In this document: positions 1-7,060 of the stretch, one piece after another
Layout: every line of letters starts with the position of its first letter
Position numbering within the stretch: position 1 is the stretch's first letter
Assembly: GCA_937960755.1 (NCBI GenBank)
Contig: CALGOL010000137.1
Span: 1-9,638, forward strand
DNA: 9,638 nt
Direction of reading: 5' to 3'
Origin: an uncultured Azospirillum sp.
GTDB lineage: Bacteria; Pseudomonadota; Alphaproteobacteria; Azospirillales; Azospirillaceae
Made by a program: the position numbers and the translations under genes
Notes under the pieces: generated by a model
What the model was told of the DNA's origin: nothing
Database searches by the model: none
What the model saw: only the letters and a program-made list of their open reading frames with translations

Positions 1-52
1 ACGGCGCCCACCGAGATCTACCCTCTTTCCCTACACGACGCTCTTCCGATCT
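1..52 (+). other. Illumina P5/TruSeq universal adapter contamination
   Basis: These 52 bases match the 3' 52 bases of the 58-base Illumina TruSeq universal (P5) adapter, ending exactly at its GCTCTTCCGATCT terminus. Only two bases differ, both A in the adapter and C here (positions 7 and 22). A synthetic sequence of this length and order does not occur by chance in a bacterial chromosome. The LysR reading frame on the minus strand is intact right up to base 53 and is lost inside the adapter. The segment is therefore untrimmed library adapter at a contig end, and nothing in it should be annotated as biological. The adapter identification is from memory of a widely published oligonucleotide. 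Confidence 0.97.
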
Positions 53-238
53 TCCCTCGTCGGTCAGCGCCATGCGCCGGGTGGTGCGGTTGACCAGCCG
101 TACGCCAAGCGCCGATTCCAGCGCCGCCAGTCCGCGCACCACCGCCGATAAGGAGGTTCCCAGCCCGTCGGCCGCCGCGGTCAGGCTGCCGACGTCGGCG
201 ATGCGAACGAACAGTTCCATGGCGCGCAATTTATCCAT
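53..238 (-). CDS. LysR-family transcriptional regulator, N-terminal fragment
   Basis: This minus-strand frame begins with ATG at 238-236 and encodes 62 residues before the adapter junction. It reads as a LysR-type winged helix-turn-helix domain: the opening MDKLRAMELFVRIADVGSLT, a recognition region around residues 21-40 (AAADGLGTSLSAVVRGLAAL), then ESALGVRLVNRTTRRMALTD, which is the characteristic end of the LysR DNA-binding domain. Full-length members are about 300 residues, so the effector-binding domain is missing because the contig ends. Family knowledge says such proteins bind DNA as tetramers and often control a divergently transcribed gene. The divergent neighbour here is a flavin-binding PPOX-fold protein followed by a glutathione S-transferase. 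The ligand cannot be told from the DNA-binding domain. The gene is probably intact in the organism and truncated only in this assembly. Confidence 0.93.
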
Positions 239-348
239 GAGGCCGATAATTACGCCGATTTTCGCAAGAGTAAACTGCCAATCGCCCCATTTATCGGCGA
301 GGCTTGCACGGATCAAAATGCTTCAACGATTGGATCGAGGACGTGGCG
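239..348. promoter_or_regulatory. Divergent LysR/PPOX intergenic region with inverted GCCGATAA pair
   Basis: This spacer lies between two divergent start codons and is more AT-rich than the flanking genes. It carries a perfect 8-bp inverted repeat, GCCGATAA at 242-249 and TTATCGGC at 291-298, and a further GCCGAT at 254-259, 12 bases after the first copy. A loose T-N11-A arrangement, the LysR operator signature, is present around 260-274. LysR regulators usually bind such a divergent region and repress their own gene while activating the neighbour. No convincing -35/-10 pair stands out, so treating this as the operator is inference. Confidence 0.4.
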
Positions 349-867
349 ATGGATGCGAGCGAAGGCGTGCTGCATGACGGCGAGTTGGCGGCGCAAGCCC
401 GTTTCGGGCTGGCGGCGGAAGGGGCGGCGATGAGCCGGATGATCCGCGGCCGCCTGACCCCGGCGATGCTTCGCTTTATCGAAGCGCAGGCGTTCTTTTT
501 CCTCGCCACCGCCAACCGGGCGGGGGAATGCGATTGCAGCTTTCGCGGCCGTCAACACGCCCCGCCGGCCCCGCCGGAACCGATTGTCGCGGCGCTGGAC
601 GACCGCACGCTGGTGTTTCCCGACTATCCTGGCAACAATCTGTTCAATTCGCTGGGCAACATTATCGACAATCCCCAGGTCGGTTTGTTGTTCGTCGATT
701 TCGCCAAGCCGGCGCGGGTGCGGGTCAACGGCCGCGCCGCGATTATCGACGACATGAGCGATTTTCGCAGCCTGTGGCCGGACGCGCCGCGCGGCGTGCG
801 GGTCGCGGTGACCCAGGCGTTCGGCAACTGCTCCCAGCGCATCCCTATTCTAACACCCGCTGGTTAA
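349..867 (+). CDS. PPOX-superfamily flavin-nucleotide-binding protein
   Basis: A 172-residue protein resembling the pyridoxamine 5'-phosphate oxidase-like split-barrel family of predicted FMN-binding proteins. Recognisable blocks are the N-terminal HDGELAAQARFG (residues 9-20), the first barrel strands FFFLATANRAGECDCSFRG (49-67), PDYPGNNLFNSLGNI (91-105), NPQVGLLFVDF (108-118) and RVRVNGRA (123-130). Members bind flavin, but most have no assigned substrate; this one is not the vitamin B6 enzyme PdxH. It carries three cysteines, at 61, 63 and 161. ATG 349 is chosen because GAGGA at 337-341 sits seven bases upstream; the frame can be extended to a TTG at 304, but no Shine-Dalgarno precedes it. 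The gene is divergent from the LysR fragment and precedes a glutathione S-transferase by 59 bases, suggesting a small inducible redox or detoxification unit. That role is inferred. Confidence 0.82.
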   Translation: MDASEGVLHDGELAAQARFGLAAEGAAMSRMIRGRLTPAMLRFIEAQAFFFLATANRAGECDCSFRGRQHAPPAPPEPIVAALDDRTLVFPDYPGNNLFNSLGNIIDNPQVGLLFVDFAKPARVRVNGRAAIIDDMSDFRSLWPDAPRGVRVAVTQAFGNCSQRIPILTPAG

Positions 868-926
868 CACGCGGGCGGCGCACCGACAGCAAGACGAAAA
901 ACTAAATCAACGGAAGTGAAACGACG

Positions 927-1520
927 ATGAAGCTCTATGATCTGGAACTGTCCGGCAACTGCTATAAGGTTCGGCTGTTCGCCGCCTTGGCGGGAATCCC
1001 GCTGGATATCGAAGCGGTGGATTTTTTGAGCGGCGCCCACAAGAAGCCGCCGTTGATCGACCTCAACCCGTGGGGGGAAATCCCCATTCTGGTGGATGGC
1101 GAGGTGATCTTGCGCGATTCCCACGCGATTCTGCTTTATCTGGCGACGCGCTACGCCGGGGAAGAGTGGTTGCCCCGCGATCCCGCCGGCTTGGCGACGG
1201 TGGCGCAATGGTTGTCCACCGCCGCCAACGAGGTGCAGAACGGCCCTTGCGCCGCGCGTCTGGTGGACAAGTTCGGCTATGCGCTGAACAAGGAAACCGC
1301 GCTGGCGCGGGCGGCGCGCATCCTTCCCCTTATCGACGCCCATCTCGCCGCCAATGATTGGTTGGCGCTGGGACGGCCGACCGTCGCCGATTGCGCCGTC
1401 TTCCCCTATGTCGCCTTGTCGCACGAGGGCGGGGTGTCGCTGGAGCCCTACCCCCATATCCACGCCTGGATCGACCGGATGAAGGCGCTGCCGGGCTTCT
1501 TGACCATGCCGGGGGTTTGA
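927..1520 (+). CDS. Glutathione S-transferase family protein
   Basis: A 197-residue cytosolic-type glutathione S-transferase, close to the usual 200-220. The N-terminal thioredoxin-fold domain (about 1-78) shows the expected landmarks: MKLYDLELSGNCYKVRLFAA at the start, with S9 and N11 near where the catalytic residue usually lies, the cis-proline in GEIPIL (P53), and the glutathione gamma-glutamyl contact RDSHAI (D64-S65). The all-helical C-terminal domain (about 88-197) contains the N-capping motif in TVADCAVFPYVAL (D155) and a WIDRMKALPGF ending. The family conjugates or reduces substrates with glutathione; the substrate here is unknown. GGAAG at 912-916 is a plausible ribosome site. It lies downstream of the PPOX-fold gene, probably in one transcript under the LysR regulator, and 39 bases before mutY. 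Confidence 0.92.
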   Translation: MKLYDLELSGNCYKVRLFAALAGIPLDIEAVDFLSGAHKKPPLIDLNPWGEIPILVDGEVILRDSHAILLYLATRYAGEEWLPRDPAGLATVAQWLSTAANEVQNGPCAARLVDKFGYALNKETALARAARILPLIDAHLAANDWLALGRPTVADCAVFPYVALSHEGGVSLEPYPHIHAWIDRMKALPGFLTMPGV

Positions 1521-1543
1521 AGGGTTTTATAAACCGGCGGTTT
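1514..1543. repeat. Overlapping GGTTT/AAACC inverted repeats between GST and mutY
   Basis: GGTTT occurs at 1514-1518, 1523-1527 and 1539-1543, and its complement AAACC at 1531-1535. AAACC can pair with either neighbouring GGTTT across a 3-base loop, giving two mutually exclusive 5-bp hairpins just upstream of mutY. No U-tract follows. The stems are short and weak, so this could be chance. Confidence 0.25.
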
Positions 1544-1559
1544 GCGGTAGAGCGGCGGC

Positions 1560-2648
1560 ATGACCGCCGCCGCCTCTTCGCCCCAAACCGTCGCGCCCCG
1601 GCTGCTCGCCTGGTACGACAAGCATCGCCGCACCTTGCCGTGGCGCGCGCCGCCGGGTGAACGGCAAGATCCTTATGTGGTCTGGCTGTCGGAAATCATG
1701 CTGCAACAAACCACCGTGGCGACGGTGGGGCCGTACTTCGCCGAGTTTCTGCGCCGCTGGCCGACGGTGGCCGATTTGGCCGCCGCGCCGCAAGAAGAGG
1801 TGCTGGCGGCGTGGGCCGGGCTGGGCTATTACGCCCGCGCCCGCAACCTGCATGCTTGCGCCCGCAAGGTCGCCGAGGAGCTGGGCGGCCGTTTTCCCGA
1901 CGATGAGGCGGGACTGCTGGAACTGCCCGGCGTCGGCGCCTACACGGCCGCCGCCGTGGCGGCCATCGCCTTCGACCGCCATGCCACGGTGGTGGACGGC
2001 AATGTTGAACGGGTGGTCGCCCGCTGGTTCCAAGTGGAGGAGCCGTTTCCCGACGCCAAGCCGGCGGTGCGCCGGCTGGCGGCCACTCTGACGCCGCAAA
2101 CCCGGCCGGGGGACTTCGCCCAAGCGATGATGGACCTTGGCGCCACCATCTGCGCCCCGGCCAAGGCCAATTGCGGGCTCTGCCCAATCGCCGAAGATTG
2201 CCGCGGCCGGGCCGGCGGCGCGCCGGAAAGCTATCCGCGCAAAAAAGACAAGGCGGCCAAGCCGACCCGCGTCGGTGTCGCCTTTTTGCTGCTCAACGAT
2301 TTTGGTGAAATTCTGCTCGAGCGCCGCCCGCCGAAGGGCTTGCTGGGCGGCATGGTCGGCCTGCCTGGAACCGTTTGGCGCGAAGGCGCGCCGTTTAGCG
2401 CCGATCAAGCCAGGGCGTCCGCCCCGGTCGAAACGGCGCGCTGGCGGGAACTGGCGGGGACGGTGCGCCACGTCTTCACCCATTTCGCGCTTGAATTGAC
2501 GGTGTGGCGCGGCGCCGTCGCCGGGCGGCCTTCGGGCGGGCCGGGGATGTTCTGGGCGCCGGTGGCGGATTTGCCGCAACTGGGTTTGCCCACCGTTATG
2601 GCCAAGGCGGCGAAACATGGGCTGGAGGGCGCCGGGCTGTTGCTCTGA
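1560..2648 (+). CDS. mutY: A/G-specific adenine DNA glycosylase MutY
   Basis: A 362-residue base-excision repair enzyme that removes adenine mispaired with 8-oxoguanine. The glycosylase domain carries the catalytic glutamate in SEIMLQQT (E45, E37 in E. coli), the helix-hairpin-helix LPGVGAYTAAAV (122-133) and the catalytic aspartate in VDGNVERV (D146, D138 in E. coli). The 4Fe-4S cluster cysteines C198, C205, C208 and C214 have the correct C-x6-C-x2-C-x5-C spacing. The C-terminal NUDIX-like domain that recognises 8-oxoguanine begins near 236 and includes LLGGMVGLPG (261-270) and an FTHF loop (306-309), where E. coli has FSHF. All key residues are present and the length is normal. ATG 1560 is the first sensible start, although its ribosome site is weak. 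It probably shares a transcript with the flanking genes; the next gene begins within 65 bases. Confidence 0.97.
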   Translation: MTAAASSPQTVAPRLLAWYDKHRRTLPWRAPPGERQDPYVVWLSEIMLQQTTVATVGPYFAEFLRRWPTVADLAAAPQEEVLAAWAGLGYYARARNLHACARKVAEELGGRFPDDEAGLLELPGVGAYTAAAVAAIAFDRHATVVDGNVERVVARWFQVEEPFPDAKPAVRRLAATLTPQTRPGDFAQAMMDLGATICAPAKANCGLCPIAEDCRGRAGGAPESYPRKKDKAAKPTRVGVAFLLLNDFGEILLERRPPKGLLGGMVGLPGTVWREGAPFSADQARASAPVETARWRELAGTVRHVFTHFALELTVWRGAVAGRPSGGPGMFWAPVADLPQLGLPTVMAKAAKHGLEGAGLLL

Positions 2649-2711
2649 CCGTCGGCAACAGCGATAAGAGTCATGGTTAATCAAACAAACTGGCGAAAGG
2701 CGCCGGCGGCC

Positions 2712-4076
2712 ATGGCTTCCCCTCAGAACTCATCCCTTCAAGCGTGGCGCGACGCCGCCATGGTCTATTTTGACCGGCGGGTGTTGGTGGTGCTGTTCTT
2801 GGGCTTTTCCAGCGGTTTGCCGTTGGCGCTGGTGGGCGGAACGCTGTCGGTTTGGCTGCGCGAGGAGGGGATCAGCCGGGCGACCATTGGCGCGCTGACC
2901 CTAGTGACCATGCCTTACGCCCTGAAATTCCTCTGGGCGCCGCTGGTGGACCGGCTCACCCTGCCGGTGTTGGGGCCGCTGCTGGGACGGCGGCGCGGCT
3001 GGGCCTTGCTGACGCAAGTTCTGCTGGCGGCGGCCTTGGTCGGGCTGGGAACCAGCGATCCCGCCGCCGACGTTTGGCGCACCGCGTGGCTCGCCGTGGT
3101 GGTGGCGTTTTGCTCCGCCAGCCAGGACATCGTCGTCGACGCTTATCGGGTGGAGACGCTGGATGAGCGCACCCAGGGCGCGGGCGCGGCGATTTACGTG
3201 CTGGGCTATCGCTTCGGTTTGATGGCGTCAGGGGCCGGCGCTTTGTTTGTCGCCGCCGCCGCAGGGTGGGAGGCGGCCTATCTCGCCATGGCGGCGCTAG
3301 TGGGCGTAGGCATGATTACGGTGCTGCTGGCGCCGGAACCCAAGGTCGCGGCTTCCGCCGAATCCCGCGCCAGGGAAGCCCATGTCGCCGCTTGGCTGGC
3401 CGCCCGGCCGCATTTGCGGGGCTGGCGGGCGGATACGCTGGCGTGGCTTTACGCCGCCGTCGTCGCTCCCTTCGCCCAGTTCATGACGCGGCGGGCGTGG
3501 GCGCTGGCGCTTGGCTTCATCGCCGTCTACAAGCTGGGGGACGTGCTGGCCGGCAATATGGCCGGGCCGTTTTATGTCGACATCGGCTTCAGCAAAGAGG
3601 AAATCGCCAGCGTCACCAAACTGTTCGGCCTGTGGGCGGCGATTGCCGGCGGGCTGCTGGGCGGGCTGCTGGTGGGCCGCGTCGGCACGGTGCGCGCCTT
3701 GATGATCGGCGGCGTGCTGCAAATGCTGTCGAACCTCGGCTTTGCGCTGCTGGCGGCCAAGGGCGCCGACGTCGGCTTGCTGGCGCTGGTGGTGGGGATC
3801 GAAAACCTGACCGGCGGCGTGGCGACGGCGGCGTTCGTCGCCTACCTGTCCGGGCTATGCGACGTCGCTTATACCGCGACGCAATACGCGCTGCTTTCCA
3901 GCTTTTTCAAGCTGGGCGGCGACTTGCTGGGGGCGAACGCCGGATGGTTGGCGGAAAAGCTGGAGTGGTTCAACTTTTTCCTGTTTTCCACCGCCGGCGC
4001 CTTGCCGGGCCTGCTGCTGTTGACCTTGCTGCTTCGCGTTGAGCGCGAGCGGGGATTGGCGCCGGCGCCAGGGTGA
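2712..4076 (+). CDS. ampG: AmpG-family muropeptide MFS permease
   Basis: A 454-residue inner-membrane transporter of the major facilitator superfamily, rich in hydrophobic helices throughout. AmpG imports anhydro-muropeptides released during cell-wall turnover so they can be recycled; in many Gram-negatives this flux also signals beta-lactamase induction. AmpG-like motifs are FLGFSSGLPLALVGGTLSVW (29-48), PYALKFLWAPLVDR (68-81), LGRRRGW (91-97) and SASQDIVVDAYRVETL (135-150). GLLGGLLVGR, in the middle third, is a small-residue helix encoded by a tandem 12-base repeat. ATG 2712 is preferred because it gives a family-like N-terminus with GAAAGG at 2695-2700, 11 bases upstream. An in-frame ATG at 2673 adds 13 residues, but its only purine tract (AAGAG, 2666-2670) is two bases away, too close to serve. 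No other recycling genes are nearby, and substrate specificity is inferred from family motifs. Confidence 0.88.
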   Translation: MASPQNSSLQAWRDAAMVYFDRRVLVVLFLGFSSGLPLALVGGTLSVWLREEGISRATIGALTLVTMPYALKFLWAPLVDRLTLPVLGPLLGRRRGWALLTQVLLAAALVGLGTSDPAADVWRTAWLAVVVAFCSASQDIVVDAYRVETLDERTQGAGAAIYVLGYRFGLMASGAGALFVAAAAGWEAAYLAMAALVGVGMITVLLAPEPKVAASAESRAREAHVAAWLAARPHLRGWRADTLAWLYAAVVAPFAQFMTRRAWALALGFIAVYKLGDVLAGNMAGPFYVDIGFSKEEIASVTKLFGLWAAIAGGLLGGLLVGRVGTVRALMIGGVLQMLSNLGFALLAAKGADVGLLALVVGIENLTGGVATAAFVAYLSGLCDVAYTATQYALLSSFFKLGGDLLGANAGWLAEKLEWFNFFLFSTAGALPGLLLLTLLLRVERERGLAPAPG

Positions 4077-4101
4077 GTTATATTCGTATGGCGACGGTCG
4101 A

Positions 4102-4380
4102 ATGAGCGGGGCGGCGATGGATGACGAAATCAAAACTATGTTCAGGCAACTCCTGACAGTGACCGAGGCGACGCGGGCCGAAGTCCGGGCTTTGACCGTG
4201 CGGGCGGATGCGCAAGACGCCTTCAACGCGAAGCAGGAAGCGCATAACGCCCGCGTCGAGAGAGAGCTTTACGAGATCAAGACTGACATCAAGGTCATCA
4301 ACGCCCGGCTCGACGAGCAGGGGCGGGTGCTGACGGCGATGATTCCAACCCGCCTCGCCGCCGTCCCCGCCGCCGAATGA
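4102..4380 (+). CDS. Small coiled-coil protein of unknown function
   Basis: A 92-residue acidic and basic helical protein that I do not recognise as a named family. From about residue 10 to 80 it is almost free of proline and glycine and has a heptad-like spacing of hydrophobic residues: TEATRAEVRALTVRADAQDAF, then VERELYEIKTDIKVINARL. This predicts one long coiled coil, followed by a short tail (MIPTRLAAVPAAE). There is no signal peptide, membrane segment or cysteine. The start is uncertain: ATG 4102 or ATG 4117 (87 residues), neither with a strong ribosome site. A five-codon frame beginning at ATG 4088 ends with TGA overlapping ATG 4102. It lies 25 bases after ampG and is probably cotranscribed. 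Codon composition is like its neighbours, which supports real coding, but a function cannot be assigned. Confidence 0.6.
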   Translation: MSGAAMDDEIKTMFRQLLTVTEATRAEVRALTVRADAQDAFNAKQEAHNARVERELYEIKTDIKVINARLDEQGRVLTAMIPTRLAAVPAAE

Positions 4381-4411
4381 CGCCGACGGCGTCAAGCGAC
4401 AGCCGTCGGCG
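4381..4411. terminator. Perfect 10-bp hairpin between convergent genes
   Basis: CGCCGACGGC (4381-4390) and GCCGTCGGCG (4402-4411) form a perfect GC-rich stem around an 11-base loop, directly after the stop codon of the coiled-coil gene and 15 bases before the stop of the opposing solute-binding protein gene. The position fits a bidirectional transcription barrier. No T-run follows on either strand, so it is not a classical intrinsic terminator. GACGCCG-A-CGGCGTC (4379-4393) is an overlapping near-palindrome that could compete. Confidence 0.55.
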
Positions 4412-4425
4412 CGTGGAAGCGAAGA

Positions 4426-5547
4426 TCAGCGTTTGGCGGCCTCGTCCCACAAGCCCTTGAAACCGTTGCGGGTGCGCTTATCCAGCGGGCGCCACAACAG
4501 TTCGGCTTTATAAAAATCGTTGGAGCCGACGCGCACTTTATCGCGCTGCTCGGCGGGGATGTGGTCAAGCGCCTTGGGGTTCGGCACGACGACGCCGTAC
4601 ATTTGCGCCAGCCGAGCCTGGATTTCCGGGCTGAGCATAAAATCCAGCAGCAAATGCGCCGCCTTCGATTTCGCCGGGGTGGCGACGGCGGACGGCGTCA
4701 ACGAGATATTGTCGAGCCAAACCGTGGTCGGCTCCGCCGGGCTCGCGAATTTCCAGTTTTGGCCCTTGGCGTTGGCGAAGGCCACCCCGAAACCGTAATC
4801 GGTAATCAGATCGAGGTCGTTGGCCATCAAATCGATGTCGGGATTGGCGTCCCAAAAGACGCGGGCGTTGCCCGCCATTCGCCGCAGCCAGCCGCCGACC
4901 GCTTCAGGATTGATGCTGTCCCAAGCGTATACATCCGTCGGCTTTGCGCCGCTGAGCAGCGCCGCGACATAAACATTGGCCTCATACTGGGCGCCGGTGA
5001 TGGAGGTGCGGTTCTTGAAGCGCGGGTCGGTCAGCGCTTGCCATGACGTCGGCGCTTCCTTCACGCGGTCGGCGTTATAGGCCAGGGAATAGCCGCCGCC
5101 CAGCAGCGGCACGGCGTAGCGCTTGCCTTCGGCTTCGGCGTAGTTTGCGGTGCGCAGATTGTCGACCACGGCGCTGAAATTGGCGACCTCGGCGACGTTG
5201 ATCGGCGCCAAGATTTGCATTAGCCGCGCGTTGCTGTCTTTATAGTAATTATGGGTTGGCGTGACGATATCGCATTTTTCGCCGCGCACCACTTGGAATA
5301 TATCATCGGCAGAGGTTATGTAAGATGGCTTTCCATCGACGCCGGTCATGAACGTTAATTTCGCCTCAACGCCTTTTGATTTGGCGTACGCGGCGAAATC
5401 GTCAGCGAATGGCGATATGTAGCCTTCCCATTCGAAGACGCACAGTTCAATTTTTTCAGCATGCGACGGTTTGGCGCCGCTCACACCCAGCGTGAATATG
5501 ATCGCCGCGCCGCCCAACGCCGCTTTAAGCGAATTGTAGAAGGACAT
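4426..5547 (-). CDS. Periplasmic extracellular solute-binding protein (PotD-like)
   Basis: A 373-residue exported substrate-binding protein of the spermidine/putrescine-type ABC uptake class. Residues 1-30 form a Sec signal peptide: a lysine at 8, a hydrophobic stretch of about 10-24, and SHA just before EK as the probable cleavage site. The mature part opens ELCVFEWEGYISPFADDF and contains SADDIFQVVRGEKCDIVTPT (79-98), the lobe sequence YAVPLLGGGYSLAYNADRV (144-162) and a late MYGVVVPNP motif. Exactly two cysteines remain (C36 and C92), so a disulfide is possible. ATG 5547 is chosen because GGAG (5556-5559) sits eight bases upstream; an upstream in-frame ATG at 5595 would spoil the signal peptide. 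An AT-rich TAATAAT at 5650-5656 on this strand is a possible -10 without a good -35. No permease or ATPase lies nearby, so the ligand and partners are unknown. Confidence 0.87.
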   Translation of the reverse strand: MSFYNSLKAALGGAAIIFTLGVSGAKPSHAEKIELCVFEWEGYISPFADDFAAYAKSKGVEAKLTFMTGVDGKPSYITSADDIFQVVRGEKCDIVTPTHNYYKDSNARLMQILAPINVAEVANFSAVVDNLRTANYAEAEGKRYAVPLLGGGYSLAYNADRVKEAPTSWQALTDPRFKNRTSITGAQYEANVYVAALLSGAKPTDVYAWDSINPEAVGGWLRRMAGNARVFWDANPDIDLMANDLDLITDYGFGVAFANAKGQNWKFASPAEPTTVWLDNISLTPSAVATPAKSKAAHLLLDFMLSPEIQARLAQMYGVVVPNPKALDHIPAEQRDKVRVGSNDFYKAELLWRPLDKRTRNGFKGLWDEAAKR

Positions 5548-5676
5548 CTGCCGTTCTCCGTCCAAGGTCGCCATCGCGGGGCGCGCTTGCGCCATCCGCG
5601 ACGGCAGCCTGATACGGCGTTGACGGATTTTCGTGTGCGGCTTCGATGAATTATTAGTTACCGAACCATTTTTCGC

Positions 5677-7026
5677 TTACGACTTCTCCCGCATCAGCAC
5701 CAGTTCTTCCGCGGTGGAAGGATGCAGCGCAATGGTGCGATCAAAGTCGGCCTTGGTTGCGCCCATTTTCAAGGCGATGCCCACCGCCTGGATCATTTCC
5801 GGCGCGTCGGCCCCCATGATGTGGCAGCCCAGGACCTTCTGATTCGTTCCGTCCACCACCAGCTTCATGAACACCCGCTCGTCGCGGCCGGTCAGGGCGT
5901 GCTTCATCGGCCGGAAGCCGGTCTTATAGATGTCCACCGGACGGCCGTCGGCGCGGGCCTGCGCTTCCGACAGTCCCACCGTGCCGATGGGCGGCAGCGA
6001 GAACACCGCGGTGGGGATGTTGTCGTAAGTGATATTGATCGGGTTGTCGTTGAACAGGGTTTCCGCCAGCGCCCGGCCTTCGGCGATGGCGACCGGGGTC
6101 AAGGCGGCGCGGTCGGTGACGTCGCCCACTGCATAAATGCTGGGAACGCTGGTGCGCGACCACTCGTCCACCGCAATGGCGCCCTTGTCGGTCAGCTTGA
6201 CGCCGACATCCTCCAGCCCCAGCCCATTGACGTTGGGCCGGCGGCCGGTGGCGGCCATCACCAAGCCGGCGTGATGGACGACGCCCGCCTTGTCGGTCAG
6301 GGCGTAGCCGTCGTCGGCTTTTTCCAGCTTGGCCGGGGCGGCGCCGCGGATGATTTCAATGCCGCGCTTGGTCATCTCATCAGCCAGCGCGCCGCGCACG
6401 TCGTCGTCAAAACCGTTGAGGATCTGCTGGCCGCGAATCAACAGGCTGGTCTTGACGCCAAGGCCGTTGAAAATGCCGGCGAACTCCACCGCGATATAGC
6501 CGCCGCCGAGGATCAGGATCGATTCCGGCAGGCGGGGCAGGTCGAGGGCGTCGTCGGAGACGATGGCGTGTTCTTCGCCCTCAAATCCCGGCTTCACCGG
6601 GCGACCGCCGGTGGCGATCATGATGTTGCGCGCGGTGTAGCGCTGGCCGGCGACTTCCACGGTGTGCGGATCGACGATGCGGCCGCGGCCGCGGATCAGC
6701 TCCACCCCCGATCCCGCCAAAAGCCGGCCGTAAATCCCCTCCAGCCGGTCGATTTCGGTATTTTTATTGCCGATCAGCTTGCCCCAGTCGAAGGCGGTTT
6801 CGCCGACCGTCCAGCCGTAGCCGGCGGCGTCGGCGAAGGCGTCGCGGAACTGCGCGGCGTAGACCAGCAGCTTTTTCGGCACGCAGCCGCGGATGACGCA
6901 GGTGCCGCCGACCCGGCTGTCTTCGCAAATCGCCGTCTTGGCGCCGAAGGAAGCGGCGCGGCGGGTTCCCGCCACCCCGCCGGAGCCGGCGCCGATGGTG
7001 AACAGGTCGAAATCAAACTGGGTCAT
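5677..7026 (-). CDS. gor: Glutathione-disulfide reductase
   Basis: A 449-residue FAD-dependent, cytoplasmic homodimer-type enzyme that reduces oxidised glutathione with NADPH. The FAD-binding motif IGAGSGG (11-17), the redox-active pair in GGTCVIRGCVPKK (C43 and C48), ATGGRP (139-144), the nicotinamide nucleotide motif GGGYIA (174-179), YAVGDVT (298-304) and the C-terminal catalytic HPSTAEE (H435, E440) are all present and in order. The CVIRGC spacing and the LIRG motif favour glutathione reductase over dihydrolipoamide or mercuric reductase. R198 matches the first NADPH 2'-phosphate contact of E. coli, but the position matching R204 is asparagine. ATG 7026 is preferred because MTQFDFDLFTIGAGSGG is a family-like start; extending to 7080 adds 18 unlikely residues. 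It is divergent from pseI. The solute-binding gene follows after 129 bases and probably has its own promoter. Confidence 0.96.
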   Translation of the reverse strand: MTQFDFDLFTIGAGSGGVAGTRRAASFGAKTAICEDSRVGGTCVIRGCVPKKLLVYAAQFRDAFADAAGYGWTVGETAFDWGKLIGNKNTEIDRLEGIYGRLLAGSGVELIRGRGRIVDPHTVEVAGQRYTARNIMIATGGRPVKPGFEGEEHAIVSDDALDLPRLPESILILGGGYIAVEFAGIFNGLGVKTSLLIRGQQILNGFDDDVRGALADEMTKRGIEIIRGAAPAKLEKADDGYALTDKAGVVHHAGLVMAATGRRPNVNGLGLEDVGVKLTDKGAIAVDEWSRTSVPSIYAVGDVTDRAALTPVAIAEGRALAETLFNDNPINITYDNIPTAVFSLPPIGTVGLSEAQARADGRPVDIYKTGFRPMKHALTGRDERVFMKLVVDGTNQKVLGCHIMGADAPEMIQAVGIALKMGATKADFDRTIALHPSTAEELVLMREKS

Positions 7027-7060
7027 TTGCGGTCGGCTTTCGTTAACTTCGTATGGCGCT

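Noticed and set aside
856..875. CCCGC...GCGGG hairpin around the stop of the PPOX-fold gene as a terminator
   Set aside because: The stem is only 5 bp with a 10-base loop and no T-run, and the GST gene follows closely in the same direction.
1527..2684. A 385-residue minus-strand open frame across mutY
   Set aside because: It is the antisense shadow of mutY: high-GC coding DNA leaves stop-free complementary frames, and its translation is a low-complexity Arg/Gly/His-rich string.
3650..3673. A tandem 12-base repeat inside ampG
   Set aside because: It encodes a GLLGGLL membrane-helix segment in frame; small-residue helices in GC-rich genomes naturally give such repeats.
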